Below the pieces are notes generated by a model. That model saw nothing but the letters and a program-made list of their open reading frames with translations, was not told where the DNA came from and did not search any database. Made by a program: the position numbers and the translations under genes. This document shows, piece by piece, positions 26,671 to 35,739 of a stretch of 64,000 bases of DNA. The number at the start of each line of letters is the position of its first letter. The stretch's first letter is position 1. Source of the DNA: Pseudomonas kribbensis (lineage in GTDB: Bacteria; Pseudomonadota; Gammaproteobacteria; Pseudomonadales; Pseudomonadaceae); the NCBI RefSeq assembly GCF_003352185.1, contig NZ_CP029608.1:868001-932000 (forward strand), written 5' to 3'.

Positions 26671-28044
26671 ATGTTTCCTGCATCACGACTGACCAAGACC
26701 ACACTGGCGTTGCTCTTGAGCCTAACCGCCGCAAGCGCACTGGCGGCCATCTCGCCCCAGCAGGCCGAACAACTGAAGACCTCGCTGACCCCCATGGGCG
26801 CCGAGCGCGCTGGCAACGCTGCCGGCACCATCCCGGCCTGGACCGGCGGCATCACCCAGGCGCCGACCGGCTACAAACCTGGCCAGCATCACCCCGATCC
26901 GTACGCGGCGGACAAACCGCTGTTCACCATCACCAAGGCCAATCTCGACCAGTACAAGGCTCATCTCAGCCCCGGTCAGATCGCCCTGTTCAGCAGCTAC
27001 CCCGACACCTTCCAGATGCTGGTCTATCCCTCGCGCCGGTCCGGCTCGGCGCCGCAATGGCTGTATGACAACACTCTGAAAAATGCGACCTCGGCCAAAC
27101 TGCTGGAGGGCGGCAGCGGGTTCGCCGATGCCTATGGCGGCGTGCCGTTTCCGGTGCCCAAGGATGGCGTCGAAGTGTTGTGGAACCACATCACCCGCTA
27201 TCGCGGCATCTACGTGGTCCGTCGCGCTTCCGAAGCGCCGGTGCAGCGCAACGGCAGCTTCGCGCTGGTGACCTCGCAGCAGGAAGGCTTCTTCAACTAC
27301 TACCGCCCGGGCGGCCAGTTCGCCGACCTGAAAAACATCCTGTTCTACTACCTCGCCTTCGTGAAAAGCCCGGCGCGTCTGGCCGGTGGTGCCGCACTGG
27401 TTCACGAAACGCTGGACCAGCTCAAGGACCCGCGCCAGGCCTGGATCTATGACGCCGGCCAACGCCGCGTCCGCCGTGCGCCGAACCTCGCCTACGACAC
27501 GCCGATCGCTTCCTCCGATGGCCTGCGCACCGCCGACGACACCGACCTGTTCAACGGCTCGCCCGACCGCTTCGACTGGAAGCTCAAGGGCAAGCAGGAA
27601 ATCTACATCCCCTACAACAACTACAAAGTCGGCAGCCCCGACGTGAAATACGCCCAACTGCTCACCCCCGGCCACCTCAACCCGCAATACACCCGCTACG
27701 AGCTGCACCGCGTCTGGGTGGTGGAAGGCACACTCAAGCCGGGCGCGCGGCATGTCTATTCCAAGCGAGTGCTGTTCCTCGACGAAGACAGCTGGGGTGC
27801 CGCACTGGTGGACCAGTACGACGGGCGAGGGGAGTTGTGGCGCGTGTCGATGGCCTACCTGAAAAACTTCTACGACCTGCCGACCACCTGGAGCGCACTC
27901 GACGTCTTCCACGACTTGCAGGCCCGGCGGTACTACGTGCAGAACCTGGATAACGAAGAGGCCTCCACCGTCGACTTCTCGCAACCGGTGCCGGAGGATT
28001 CGTATTTCATGCCGTCGGCGTTGCGGCAGCGGGGGACTCGGTAA
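26671..28044 (+). CDS. DUF1329 periplasmic lipid-binding-like protein
   Basis: 457 residues with a signal peptide (cleavage at ASALA|AI). The family start AISPQQAEQLKTSLTPMGAE, the AWTGGI segment and PFPVPKDGVEVLWNH are typical. DUF1329 proteins adopt a LolB/OMP-assembly-like fold and accompany DUF1302 barrels. It lies 32 bp after the DUF1302 gene in the same operon. Probable periplasmic carrier for the hydrophobic substrate; no catalytic residues recognised. Confidence 0.85.
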   Translation: MFPASRLTKTTLALLLSLTAASALAAISPQQAEQLKTSLTPMGAERAGNAAGTIPAWTGGITQAPTGYKPGQHHPDPYAADKPLFTITKANLDQYKAHLSPGQIALFSSYPDTFQMLVYPSRRSGSAPQWLYDNTLKNATSAKLLEGGSGFADAYGGVPFPVPKDGVEVLWNHITRYRGIYVVRRASEAPVQRNGSFALVTSQQEGFFNYYRPGGQFADLKNILFYYLAFVKSPARLAGGAALVHETLDQLKDPRQAWIYDAGQRRVRRAPNLAYDTPIASSDGLRTADDTDLFNGSPDRFDWKLKGKQEIYIPYNNYKVGSPDVKYAQLLTPGHLNPQYTRYELHRVWVVEGTLKPGARHVYSKRVLFLDEDSWGAALVDQYDGRGELWRVSMAYLKNFYDLPTTWSALDVFHDLQARRYYVQNLDNEEASTVDFSQPVPEDSYFMPSALRQRGTR

Positions 28045-28066
28045 ACGACGGGAATCAGCTCCCTTT

Positions 28067-28103
28067 CTCCCTCACCCTTTCGAGAGTGGGCGGGGTGAGG
28101 GAG
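28067..28103. repeat. Inverted repeat downstream of the DUF1329 gene
   Basis: Perfect 11-bp arms, CTCCCTCACCC and GGGTGAGGGAG, around a 15-base loop, 22 bp after the stop. No T run follows. It is probably a REP-like or mRNA-stabilising hairpin and may act as a weak terminator. Confidence 0.6.
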
Positions 28104-28238
28104 TAGCTCTTGGGGGAACCAGCGCATCGATGATTCAGTCATCAATTCACTGCGCAATAAAGTGTGACGAAGTAGCTGCTGAACCCAGAACAGCATCCGA
28201 GATAGATTTCGCCCTCGAACAAGATTGAAGGCGAAAGC

Positions 28239-28727
28239 ATGCAGCGCAATATGTCCGATTCAACGGAACCCAATGCCTCCAGAGCTGATATCGCACAGAT
28301 GGTTGGTGAGCTCGGCGATCAGGTAACAGATTTTCAAAAACTGTTATCTGCCTGTCATGACTCGATAAAGAGCGATGCTGACTTGCAAGGGCGAATGGCG
28401 CTGATTGATGAGCTCTACTCGCATGCTGACAGTGAAGATCACGCAGCGGCACGATTTGCGGAGTTGGTGGCTGATCGTGTGTATGAGTACGAAGCTGAAA
28501 CCGTTTTGATTCCTTATCCCCTTCCGTCGGAGATGACAGAGCAACTACGTATCGCTGCCGCCCAAAACGGCCATTCCATGGAAGATGAAGCGCGGCAGAT
28601 TCTGGAGAACGCGTTGGCTACGGTTGACCGAGCTGGCGGGTTAGGTACTCGGATACGCAATCGATTCGGCGCCATGGGTGGCGTCGAGCTCGATCTGCCA
28701 TCACGTTCAGAAAATCTCAGCGGCTGA
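28239..28727 (+). CDS. Antitoxin-like chimera: HigA-like N-terminal segment joined to a FitA-like ribbon-helix-helix
   Basis: 162 residues. Residues ~45-95 (MALIDELYSHADSEDHAAAR, then VADRVYEYEAE) resemble the region before the helix-turn-helix of HigA-type antitoxins. Residues ~96-162 resemble FitA/VapB antitoxins, with LPSEMTEQLRIAAAQNGHSM, DEARQILENAL, and a C-terminal tail GLGTRIRNRFGAMGGVELDL of the toxin-binding type. No VapC/PIN or HigB toxin gene adjoins it; a terminator follows 11 bp after the stop. Base composition is less GC-rich than in neighbouring genes, consistent with transfer. It may be an orphan antitoxin or regulator. Confidence 0.65.
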   Translation: MQRNMSDSTEPNASRADIAQMVGELGDQVTDFQKLLSACHDSIKSDADLQGRMALIDELYSHADSEDHAAARFAELVADRVYEYEAETVLIPYPLPSEMTEQLRIAAAQNGHSMEDEARQILENALATVDRAGGLGTRIRNRFGAMGGVELDLPSRSENLSG

Positions 28728-28738
28728 TAAACGTTCAC

Positions 28739-28784
28739 AAAAAGCCCGCCGCCACACTAAAACCAGTGTGGCGGCGGGCTTTTT
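28739..28784 (+). terminator. Strong intrinsic terminator
   Basis: AAAAAGCCCGCCGCCACACT pairs with AGTGTGGCGGCGGGCTTTTT around AAAACC. Flanking A and T runs make it work in both directions, between the antitoxin-like gene and the convergent DUF6124 gene. Confidence 0.92.
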
Positions 28785-28831
28785 ACAGGGTGTAAAAAAT
28801 GGCGAGTGCACCGCACTCGCCACATCACGTA

Positions 28832-29215
28832 TCAATCAGTCGGCACCACTTTGTCCAGCGCACGGTTAACGGCCATTTCGGCGATCATCACGATCTGGGC
28901 GATGCCTTGCAGAGTCTTGCGGTGGCTGCCCTCGACCAGTGCCACATGATTGTTGAGCATGACGGTGGCGGAGCCGAGGGATTCGCTGGCGTCCACCAGC
29001 AGGGATTCGGTGTCGGCTTCGGGGTGAGCCTGATAGAGGGTGTTGGGTTTGTAGGGCGCGGCCATGATGTGGGCGCTGAGTGGGCCCAGGTGATAATCGA
29101 GGGCGCGTTCGGCGGCTTCGTTGAAGCGTTTCGAGCCGGGGCATTCGTAGGGGGATGTTGGATCCGGGAGGGTTGTGGGTTCGGTGAGCGGTGGGTTTGG
29201 CGTTACCTTGAACAT
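28832..29215 (-). CDS. DUF6124-family protein
   Basis: 127-residue small protein of a Pseudomonas family. The N-terminus MFKVTPNPPLTEPTTLPDP is Pro-rich. The helical body has SKRFNEAAERALDYHL, ADTESLLVDASESLGSA and a terminal AEMAVNRALDKV helix. No catalytic motif or membrane segment is seen and the function is unknown. A related DUF3077-like gene lies at 35740-36105, so this strain carries several such accessory proteins. Confidence 0.75.
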   Translation of the reverse strand: MFKVTPNPPLTEPTTLPDPTSPYECPGSKRFNEAAERALDYHLGPLSAHIMAAPYKPNTLYQAHPEADTESLLVDASESLGSATVMLNNHVALVEGSHRKTLQGIAQIVMIAEMAVNRALDKVVPTD

Positions 29216-29621
29216 AGATGCTTACCTCTGATGAGGCTGCGCCCATTTCGCCGCTGAGCAAAAGGGAGGCAGCTGTGCGCAAGTTAGCGGCCCGGTAAGC
29301 ATCACAACCCGGCGCATCCGAAGATGCCATGCGCACAGCCACCATCAAGTGCAGGCGAATGCCTGACTGGATCGGACGTGTACAACCGTGAACGCATGCC
29401 GAACCGCTAAGTTCGATCACTGGAAATCAGTGACGCAATCAAATTACGCAGCCAGCCCAAGGCGCACAAGCCGGCGGATTCTGGCGTAGCCGTAGGCAAC
29501 GGCGCAAGGTTTTGTGGGCTTTGGGACGTATCACGGCGTGTCCTTAAACATCGCTGACCAACCGTGTGTAATAGCGATTCAGAACCCGTCATCCAATTCC
29601 TGAAGATGGCCATTTCAGGAC
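29216..29621. other. Intergenic region without a supported gene
   Basis: 406 bp between the DUF6124 start and the chemoreceptor terminator. A 68-codon frame (29407-29613, minus) has no ribosome site or recognisable product. Short dyads such as GCGCAT...ATGCGC occur. It must contain the DUF6124 promoter; nothing else can be supported. Confidence 0.4.
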
Positions 29622-29656
29622 AAAAAAGAAGGGCAGCTTTTCAGCTGCCCTTCTTT
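29622..29656 (-). terminator. Intrinsic terminator of the chemoreceptor gene
   Basis: On the minus strand AAAGAAGGGCAGCT pairs with AGCTGCCCTTCTTT, followed by a T run, 25 bp after the chemoreceptor stop. Confidence 0.9.
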
Positions 29657-29681
29657 GTACATCGGCTTTCGTGTGCAGTTC

Positions 29682-31601
29682 TTACACGCGGAAATGACTC
29701 ACCATCTGCTGCAACTGACCACCCAACCGAGCCAGTTCAACACTCGACTTGGCCGTCTCATCACTCGCCGCTGCCGTCTGCTCCGACACGTCGCGGACGT
29801 TGATGATGCTGCGGCTGATTTCTTCGGCCACGGCGCTTTGCTGTTCGGCGGCTGCGGCGATCTGCTGGTTCATCGACTGGATGTTCGACACCGTGCGGGT
29901 GATGTTTTCCAGGGAGTCACCGGCCTTGCGGGTCAGGGCGACGCTGCTGTCGGTCAGGGCGCGGCTGTTGTTCATCACGGCGGACACCTGTTGCGTGCCG
30001 TTTTGCAGACCGGCCACCAGGCCTTCGATTTCTTCGGTGGATTTCTGCGTGCGCTGGGCCAGGCCACGGACTTCGTCGGCGACCACGGCAAAACCGCGAC
30101 CGGCTTCACCGGCACGGGCGGCTTCGATGGCGGCGTTGAGGGCCAGCAGGTTGGTCTGTTCGGCCACGGCCTTGATCACGTCCATGACGCTGCCGATCTT
30201 GTCGCTTTCCTGTTGCAGCACGCTCATGGCTTCGGTGGATCGCACCACTTCGCTGGCCAGACGCTCGATCTGGGCGATGGCTTCGTTCACCACTTTGTCG
30301 CCTTCGCGGGCTTCGCCATCAGCGGCGGCCGCGGCTTGCGAGGCTTCTTCGGCGTTGCGCGCGACTTCCTGCACGGTGGCAGTCATCTCGTGCATGGCGG
30401 TGGCCACCTGATCGGTCTCGACCTTCTGGCTGTTCACGCCGGCGCTGGTCTGTTCGGTGACAGCCGACAACTCTTCAGCGGCGCTGGCGATCTGGGTCAC
30501 GCCGTCGCGGATGCCGCTGATCAGGTCGCGCAGGGTCACGCCCATGCGCGCGATGCCTTGTTGCAGCACACCGAGTTCGTCGCGGCGGGTGACGATCACG
30601 TTGTGGCTCAGGTCGCCGCTGGCGATCCGCTCGACCACGGCCATGGTTTCCTGCAACGGACGGGTGATCTGGCGGGTGATGATGAACGCCGCGATGACGC
30701 CCACCAGCAACGCCAGCAGAGTGCTGATCAGTTGCAGGGTGCGGGCTTGAGCGCTTTCCATGTCACGACGATCGAGCTGGATCTGATACATCTGCTCGCT
30801 CAGGGTCACGATGGTGGCGCCCTGATCGGTCATTTCCTTGCGTGCCTGCACCGCTTCGCTGTTGGCGTTCTTGAACGCCTGCAAGGCACTGCGGTAGTTG
30901 GTCAGCGCTGTTTCCAGCTGACGCAGGGTGTCTTGCTGGGTGCTGGAGAAATGCACGCTCAGCTGTTTCAGGCTGGCGATGGCCACATCCAGTTGACCGA
31001 CGGCTTTCTGCTCGGTGTCGGCATTGGCGGTGGCGGTGTAGCCGCGCACTTCATAGCGCGCCAGGATGAACGCTTCCTTGGCTTCGGTGATGGCCTGGAA
31101 CTGTTCGAAACGTGTATCGCTCAGCGGCATTTGCTGCACGCGGTTGCTGATCGACTCGATCAGGTTGTACGCGGTCTCGGCATTGGCGGCCATGGTGTCG
31201 CGCGCGGTGTTGCCGGTGCGGTAGGCGTTGCGCATCTTGTTCAGGGACGTCTGGTACTCGGCGATGGTCGCCGCCTGCTCCTTGAGCAGCTTGACGTTCT
31301 CCGGGCTCTTGAACTTGCCGATCAGCGCTTGTTGCTGTGCAGCGAAACCGTCGAGGGTGGTCTGCACGTTCTGCGCGGCGGTTTCATCGCCGTTGGTCAG
31401 CATGTATTGCAGGCGCACCACGCGCAGCTTGGTCAGGCCGGCGTTCAGCTGGGTGATGTCGCTCATCCAGTTGCTGCGGTCAATCAGGCCGCCGAGGCTG
31501 GTCCAGCCGGTCAGGGCAAGGATGCAGGTCAGGGCCAGGACGAGACCGAAACCCAGCCCCAGTTTGAGGTTCACGCTGATGTTGCCGAACCAGCTATTCA
31601 T
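29682..31601 (-). CDS. Methyl-accepting chemotaxis protein with helical bimodular sensor (McpS-like)
   Basis: 639 residues from ATG 31601 (GGAGG 7 bp before it); a GTG one codon earlier is less well spaced. TM1 is at ~12-32 ([20 protein letters not shown]) and a ~250-residue all-helical periplasmic sensor extends to TM2 near 285-305. HAMP ([17 protein letters not shown]) and the signalling hairpin [20 protein letters not shown] follow. The length and N-terminus closely recall P. putida McpS, an HBM-type receptor for TCA-cycle acids. Ligand of this copy is inferred, not shown. No C-terminal CheR-binding pentapeptide is seen. Confidence 0.88.
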   Translation of the reverse strand: MNSWFGNISVNLKLGLGFGLVLALTCILALTGWTSLGGLIDRSNWMSDITQLNAGLTKLRVVRLQYMLTNGDETAAQNVQTTLDGFAAQQQALIGKFKSPENVKLLKEQAATIAEYQTSLNKMRNAYRTGNTARDTMAANAETAYNLIESISNRVQQMPLSDTRFEQFQAITEAKEAFILARYEVRGYTATANADTEQKAVGQLDVAIASLKQLSVHFSSTQQDTLRQLETALTNYRSALQAFKNANSEAVQARKEMTDQGATIVTLSEQMYQIQLDRRDMESAQARTLQLISTLLALLVGVIAAFIITRQITRPLQETMAVVERIASGDLSHNVIVTRRDELGVLQQGIARMGVTLRDLISGIRDGVTQIASAAEELSAVTEQTSAGVNSQKVETDQVATAMHEMTATVQEVARNAEEASQAAAAADGEAREGDKVVNEAIAQIERLASEVVRSTEAMSVLQQESDKIGSVMDVIKAVAEQTNLLALNAAIEAARAGEAGRGFAVVADEVRGLAQRTQKSTEEIEGLVAGLQNGTQQVSAVMNNSRALTDSSVALTRKAGDSLENITRTVSNIQSMNQQIAAAAEQQSAVAEEISRSIINVRDVSEQTAAASDETAKSSVELARLGGQLQQMVSHFRV

Positions 31602-31855
31602 CACAATTCCTCCAGAAAACGTTGTGCGTCTTGATCGTCGGTCAGGCTGGAAGATTGTTGTTTTTTTGAGCCAGCAAGGGTGTTAGCAGGACTGTATCGG
31701 CCGCAAATCCGAGAGCTGAAAGGATTTTGTCCGACGGAATTTGTAACAAGGGATCCCAAGACTTTTTTCACATGACTTTCACTGGCTGCCCACGGGGGCC
31801 TCTGTACCTTCGCCGGATCAAATGACAGTGCTGCGAACTGGCGAGGCGGATTTTT

Positions 31856-32527
31856 GTGGAATTGAGACTGAGTCTGTTCGGCGTCAAACGCTCGATCGAC
31901 CTGAGCGGTTTGGCCCGTTTTCGGAACACCGGGGTTGTTCTGGCAACCTTGGCGCTGGTGGTGCCATTGACCCTGTGGCTGCTGGCCCCGGCGGCGGTGC
32001 CTGATCTGGCCCACGGCAATGTGGCCGGTGCACAGGCGTTGGCGGCCGGTTGGGCCAAGGGCGACATGATCGTGCTGGTGCGTCATGTCGAGCGCTGCGA
32101 TCACTCCCCGGCGCCGTGCCTGAGCGGCAATGACGGCATCACCGACCGTTCGCGCAGTGTCGCGGTCGCCGTCGGCGCACAGTTCGAACACCTGGGCCTG
32201 AACCATGCCGACATCTACAACAGCCCGATGACCCGCACCGTGCAGACCGCCGGTTACATGTTCAACCACGCGACGACCGGCGAAGACTGGCTGATCAGCT
32301 GCAAGGGTCGCATGTTGCAGGATGCGCTCGCGCACAAGGTCCCGGGGCGCAACCTGATCCTGGTCACCCACAGCGAATGCATGGCGCAGCTGGAAAAAGA
32401 CCTCAAGGTACCTAACTCGACCCTTGGTTATGGTTCCTCACTGTTCGTTTCCGCGGCCAACCCGGCGGCTCCGAAAATGCTCGGTTTCATCGAGGCCTCC
32501 GACTGGCGCACGGTGTCCACCCGATGA
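31856..32527 (+). CDS. Histidine phosphatase, Ais/PmrG-like (LPS core phosphate phosphatase candidate)
   Basis: 223 residues from GTG 31856. One N-terminal membrane anchor (VVLATLALVVPLTLWLLAP) puts the catalytic domain in the periplasm. The phosphatase signature is VLVRHVERCDHS (phospho-accepting His and Arg), with SPMTRTVQTA and VTHSECMAQ supplying the other active-site residues. Ais/PmrG enzymes remove heptose phosphate from the LPS core. The next gene, a PAP2 phosphatase, overlaps by ATGA, and an ArnT-like gene is convergent, all pointing to envelope modification. Confidence 0.78.
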   Translation: MELRLSLFGVKRSIDLSGLARFRNTGVVLATLALVVPLTLWLLAPAAVPDLAHGNVAGAQALAAGWAKGDMIVLVRHVERCDHSPAPCLSGNDGITDRSRSVAVAVGAQFEHLGLNHADIYNSPMTRTVQTAGYMFNHATTGEDWLISCKGRMLQDALAHKVPGRNLILVTHSECMAQLEKDLKVPNSTLGYGSSLFVSAANPAAPKMLGFIEASDWRTVSTR

Positions 32528-33345
32528 GTGCTCGCTTTTACGCTTACAACTTCGGTATCCCGCTGTTTTGTGCTGCTGTGGTGTTTCTGATGTTCGACAT
32601 GACGAACATCGACATCGCCTTCAGTAATCTGCTGTTCGATCCCCTGACCAATACCTTCCCCCTCGACAAGATTCACTTCTTTGAAACGCTGACCCACAAG
32701 TGGGCGCGGATCATTCCGAACTGGACTGCTGAAATTGCCTTGGTCGGTGCGATGCTGTCGGTGGTCTGGCCGTTGGTCAATCCGCAGAAGCGCCCGGGCC
32801 TCGCCGGGTTTCTCGAGCGCTGCAAAGTGGCGCCTGTGCTGCGCTTTGCCGCTGACCATCGCCGGGATTTTCTGTTTGTGGTGGTGGCGTTCGCGGTGTG
32901 CACCGGGGTGATTCACTTCCTCAAGGCCCACACCAGCGTTTACTGCCCGATCGAGACGACGCTGTACGGCGGCAAGATGGCGCACATCGAGTGGTACAAC
33001 AATTTTCAGCTGTTCCATGAAGCCGGTGACGGCCGTTGCTGGCCGGGCGGACACGCCTCCGGCGGGTTCACCATGCTGGCGCTGTATTTTGCCGCGCGGC
33101 GTTATCAGTGGCGCTTCTCCAGCGCCTTGTTGTGGGGCTCGCTGCTGCTCGGTTTCGTCTACGGCACCACACGCGTCCTGCAGGGCTGGCACTACATGTC
33201 CCACACGTTCTGGGCCGGTATCTTCGTCTGGCTGGCGTGTTTGCTGACGGCGCTGGCGTTTTATGGACGGGCGCGTCTGGAGTTGCCGGTGTTGAGCAAG
33301 CGTGAGCGACAGGTGTTCAGTGCACAGCCTGAGGCAACTCTCTGA
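32524..33345 (+). CDS. PAP2-family membrane phosphatase
   Basis: 273-residue inner-membrane protein with about six membrane segments. The PAP2 motifs are HFLKAHTSVYCP (C1, with Cys-Pro for the usual Arg-Pro), DGRCWPGGHASGGF (C2) and TRVLQGWHYMSHTFW (C3 with catalytic His). This variant recalls the LpxE/LpxT-like group that removes or moves phosphate on lipid A or undecaprenyl carriers. Coupled to the Ais-like gene by an ATGA overlap. The precise substrate is unknown. Confidence 0.82.
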   Translation: MSARFYAYNFGIPLFCAAVVFLMFDMTNIDIAFSNLLFDPLTNTFPLDKIHFFETLTHKWARIIPNWTAEIALVGAMLSVVWPLVNPQKRPGLAGFLERCKVAPVLRFAADHRRDFLFVVVAFAVCTGVIHFLKAHTSVYCPIETTLYGGKMAHIEWYNNFQLFHEAGDGRCWPGGHASGGFTMLALYFAARRYQWRFSSALLWGSLLLGFVYGTTRVLQGWHYMSHTFWAGIFVWLACLLTALAFYGRARLELPVLSKRERQVFSAQPEATL

Positions 33346-33363
33346 AGCGTCGCGATTGAAATG

Positions 33364-33391
33364 AAAAACCCGCCATCACCGGCGGGTTTTT
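33364..33391. terminator. Bidirectional intrinsic terminator
   Basis: AAAAACCCGCC pairs with GGCGGGTTTTT between the convergent PAP2 and ArnT-like genes; A and T runs allow action in both directions. Confidence 0.9.
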
Positions 33392-33409
33392 CGTTTGTGC
33401 ATCGCTGTA

Positions 33410-34846
33410 TCAATAGCCTACGAAGTAGTACGCCTGGCGCCCGACCATCATGGTCTTGAGGACTTTCAACGGGGCGGCGGGCTCGCTGTCCCCCGACATC
33501 ACCGCGATGTTCGAAGGCGAGGCACTGAGGAAATCCTTCAGTTGCGCATCGGTATCCAGGCCCTTGAGGACGCTCTGGGTGTAGAACACGCTGGCGCCGC
33601 CGACCCGTTCGTTGGCCTGGAACAGCGCGACCTGATGTCCGCTGGCTTGCAGGCTCTGGATATGTTCGGTCAGTGGCAGGAACGACAATTCCTTGTCCGC
33701 CTTCGGCAGTGCCCATTGCGCGGCACCGAGGTAGCTGGCGATCACCACGGTCAGGATACCGGCCGCCAATGCCTGACGATGACGGGCGATCCATCCGACA
33801 AACCCGCTGTTACGGTCCTTCAACCTGTCGAACAGTACGCCTGCATATTCGGCCGCAATCACTGCCGCCGCTGGCGTCATCGACATCAGGTACACGGTGC
33901 GCTTGCTCGACGCCAGGGTCAGCATGACGAACTGCGCAACGATCCACAGGCTGAAAAACAGCAGGTAACGATTGGCCTTCAATTGTTTACGGAAATGCCA
34001 CAGCCCCAGGTACACCAGAATGTTCCAGGGCAGGAACGCTTCAGGCAGTTTGGCGATGTAGTAGTAGAACGGCTCATAGTGCCCGGCTTCGACGAAGGAA
34101 CCGCTGAAACGCCCGACGCTGTTGGTCAGCAAGACTTCTCTGACCGCCTGGGCGCCGCCGTGCTGATAGAGCACCGCGAGCCAGATCAGCAGCGGAATCA
34201 GCCCGAGCGCGGTCAACAAACCGGGCCGCAGCCACTCGGTCAGTTTGAAGCGCTTGTCCATCAGGTTGTCGGCCAGCAGGTAAGCGAAAATCACCACCCC
34301 CGGCATCGCCAGACCGAGCACGCCTTTGCTCAGGGTAGCGATGGCAATCCCGACGATAAACAGCAACGAATTACCCGGCGTCGAAGCGCGTTGCGCCTGG
34401 AAAAACGCCAGCAACGCCGTGGTCACGCCGAGTGCGAGCAACGCATCCTCGCCAACCCCGCGCACGTTGCTCCAGTAACTGGCCATGGTCGCCAGCAGAA
34501 TCCCCGCCGTCCACGCGATCGCTTTCGGCCGTCCGAAGCGCCGCAGCATGCCGTACAGAATCATCACACTGAGCAGACCGGCCACCGCCGACGCCAGCCG
34601 CACCGCCCACGGCGAAACACCGAACACGCGCATCGCGCCGGCGTCCAGCCACAGACTCAGCGGTGGTTTTTCCAGAAACGGTTCACCGAACAGACGTGGC
34701 GTCACCCAGTCATCGTCCAGATGCATCTCCATGGCGATGCCGGCGACACGGGCCTCGGTGGAGCCTTGCAATTGATGGTTACCCAACGCGAAGAAAAACA
34801 GCAGGGCGGCAAGCAGGAACAGGGAAGTGACGGCACGCGACGACAT
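33410..34846 (-). CDS. ArnT-like lipid-linked glycosyltransferase (GT39/GT83 type)
   Basis: 478-residue polytopic inner-membrane enzyme. The first periplasmic loop EARVAGIAMEMHLDDDW, then LFGEPFLEKPPLSLWL, matches the ArnT/PMT catalytic loop; ArnT has DETR where this has EAR. About 11-12 hydrophobic segments, with a C-terminal periplasmic domain shorter than that of ArnT (~550 residues). Such enzymes transfer a sugar from a polyprenyl phosphate to lipid A or other envelope acceptors. No arn biosynthesis genes are near, so the donor sugar is open. Confidence 0.8.
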   Translation of the reverse strand: MSSRAVTSLFLLAALLFFFALGNHQLQGSTEARVAGIAMEMHLDDDWVTPRLFGEPFLEKPPLSLWLDAGAMRVFGVSPWAVRLASAVAGLLSVMILYGMLRRFGRPKAIAWTAGILLATMASYWSNVRGVGEDALLALGVTTALLAFFQAQRASTPGNSLLFIVGIAIATLSKGVLGLAMPGVVIFAYLLADNLMDKRFKLTEWLRPGLLTALGLIPLLIWLAVLYQHGGAQAVREVLLTNSVGRFSGSFVEAGHYEPFYYYIAKLPEAFLPWNILVYLGLWHFRKQLKANRYLLFFSLWIVAQFVMLTLASSKRTVYLMSMTPAAAVIAAEYAGVLFDRLKDRNSGFVGWIARHRQALAAGILTVVIASYLGAAQWALPKADKELSFLPLTEHIQSLQASGHQVALFQANERVGGASVFYTQSVLKGLDTDAQLKDFLSASPSNIAVMSGDSEPAAPLKVLKTMMVGRQAYYFVGY

Positions 34847-34915
34847 AGGTTTCAGTTAACCGGAAGGGGCGAGAGGCGTGAGCATACTTCGTCAATGCTT
34901 AACAAATTGTGAAAC

Positions 34916-35503
34916 TCACGCGAGTCGTCGCGACCAGCGCTGATCCGGCGCTTCAAACCCCGGGTTGACCAGAGCCGTCAGCACATGATCCTGCCAACGC
35001 CCGGCAATGTTCAGATACGCCTTGGCGTAGCCTTCTTTCTCGAACCCAAGGCGCTCAAGCAACCGCGCACTGCGTTCATTGCCGGGAATGTAATTGGCCA
35101 TGATCCGGTGCAGATTCTGGGTCTCGAACATGTACGCGATGGCGGACTCCAGCGCCTCTTGCATCAAACCCTGACCCTGATGAGCTGCATCGATGTGATA
35201 ACCCAGATAACACGCCTGGAACGCGCCACGAATGATCCCGCTGAAATTGCAGGCGCCGATCATTTGCTGGCCGTCGGGAGTCAGCAGCGCCATATGCACC
35301 GCCAACCCGGCATCGAAAGCGCTGGCCTGGACTTCGAGGCGTCGGCGGATCTGTTCGGTGGAGAAATAATCGGTGGTGCGGATCGGTGACCACGGGGCGA
35401 GATGGCGTTGGTTGCGTTGGTAGAAATCGCTTTCCAGAGACGCTTGGTCCGGGGAGAGCACCGCGAGCGTCAGGCGTTGGCAGGGGAGGGTCAACAGCGG
35501 CAT
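34916..35503 (-). CDS. GNAT N-acetyltransferase, RimJ/RimL type
   Basis: 195 residues from ATG 35503. GNAT fold: N-terminal LTLPCQRLTLAVLSPDQASL, the acetyl-CoA loop YLGYHIDAAHQGQGLMQEAL, then HRIMANYIPGNERSARLLER and LGFEKEGYAKAYLNI. RimJ acetylates the N-terminus of ribosomal protein S5; paralogues act on other proteins or small molecules. It reads away from the terminator at 35584-35609. Confidence 0.82.
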   Translation of the reverse strand: MPLLTLPCQRLTLAVLSPDQASLESDFYQRNQRHLAPWSPIRTTDYFSTEQIRRRLEVQASAFDAGLAVHMALLTPDGQQMIGACNFSGIIRGAFQACYLGYHIDAAHQGQGLMQEALESAIAYMFETQNLHRIMANYIPGNERSARLLERLGFEKEGYAKAYLNIAGRWQDHVLTALVNPGFEAPDQRWSRRLA

Positions 35504-35583
35504 TGGGGGCTCCGGGGATCGGGGTTGATCGCCAGAATTGCGCGGTGGGCGGGAAAACACAAACGCGTGGCCAAAACCCGGGC

Positions 35584-35609
35584 AAAAAAAAGCCCGCAGG
35601 AGAGCGGGC
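35584..35609 (-). terminator. Intrinsic terminator (minus strand)
   Basis: On the minus strand GCCCGC pairs with GCGGGC around a six-base loop, followed by eight T. It separates the DUF3077-like gene from the acetyltransferase gene. Confidence 0.8.
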
Positions 35610-35739
35610 GAACCGTAGTTTCTTGAATGAGCGAGCGGACTTTACAGCTTTGGCGGAAGCGGAGCAGTGAAGAAAAATTCATCTCGCAGCACCTTCGTTC
35701 AAGACGCCAAGTCGCCTGATTTCGGCTCTTTCAAGAGGG

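Noticed and set aside
28866..29420. 184-codon minus-strand frame overlapping the DUF6124 gene
   Set aside because: Shares most of its length with the better-supported DUF6124 frame and lacks a recognisable domain.
29655..31634. 659-codon plus-strand open frame over the chemoreceptor
   Set aside because: The minus strand encodes a clear methyl-accepting chemotaxis protein; the plus frame is Gly/His-rich shadow sequence.
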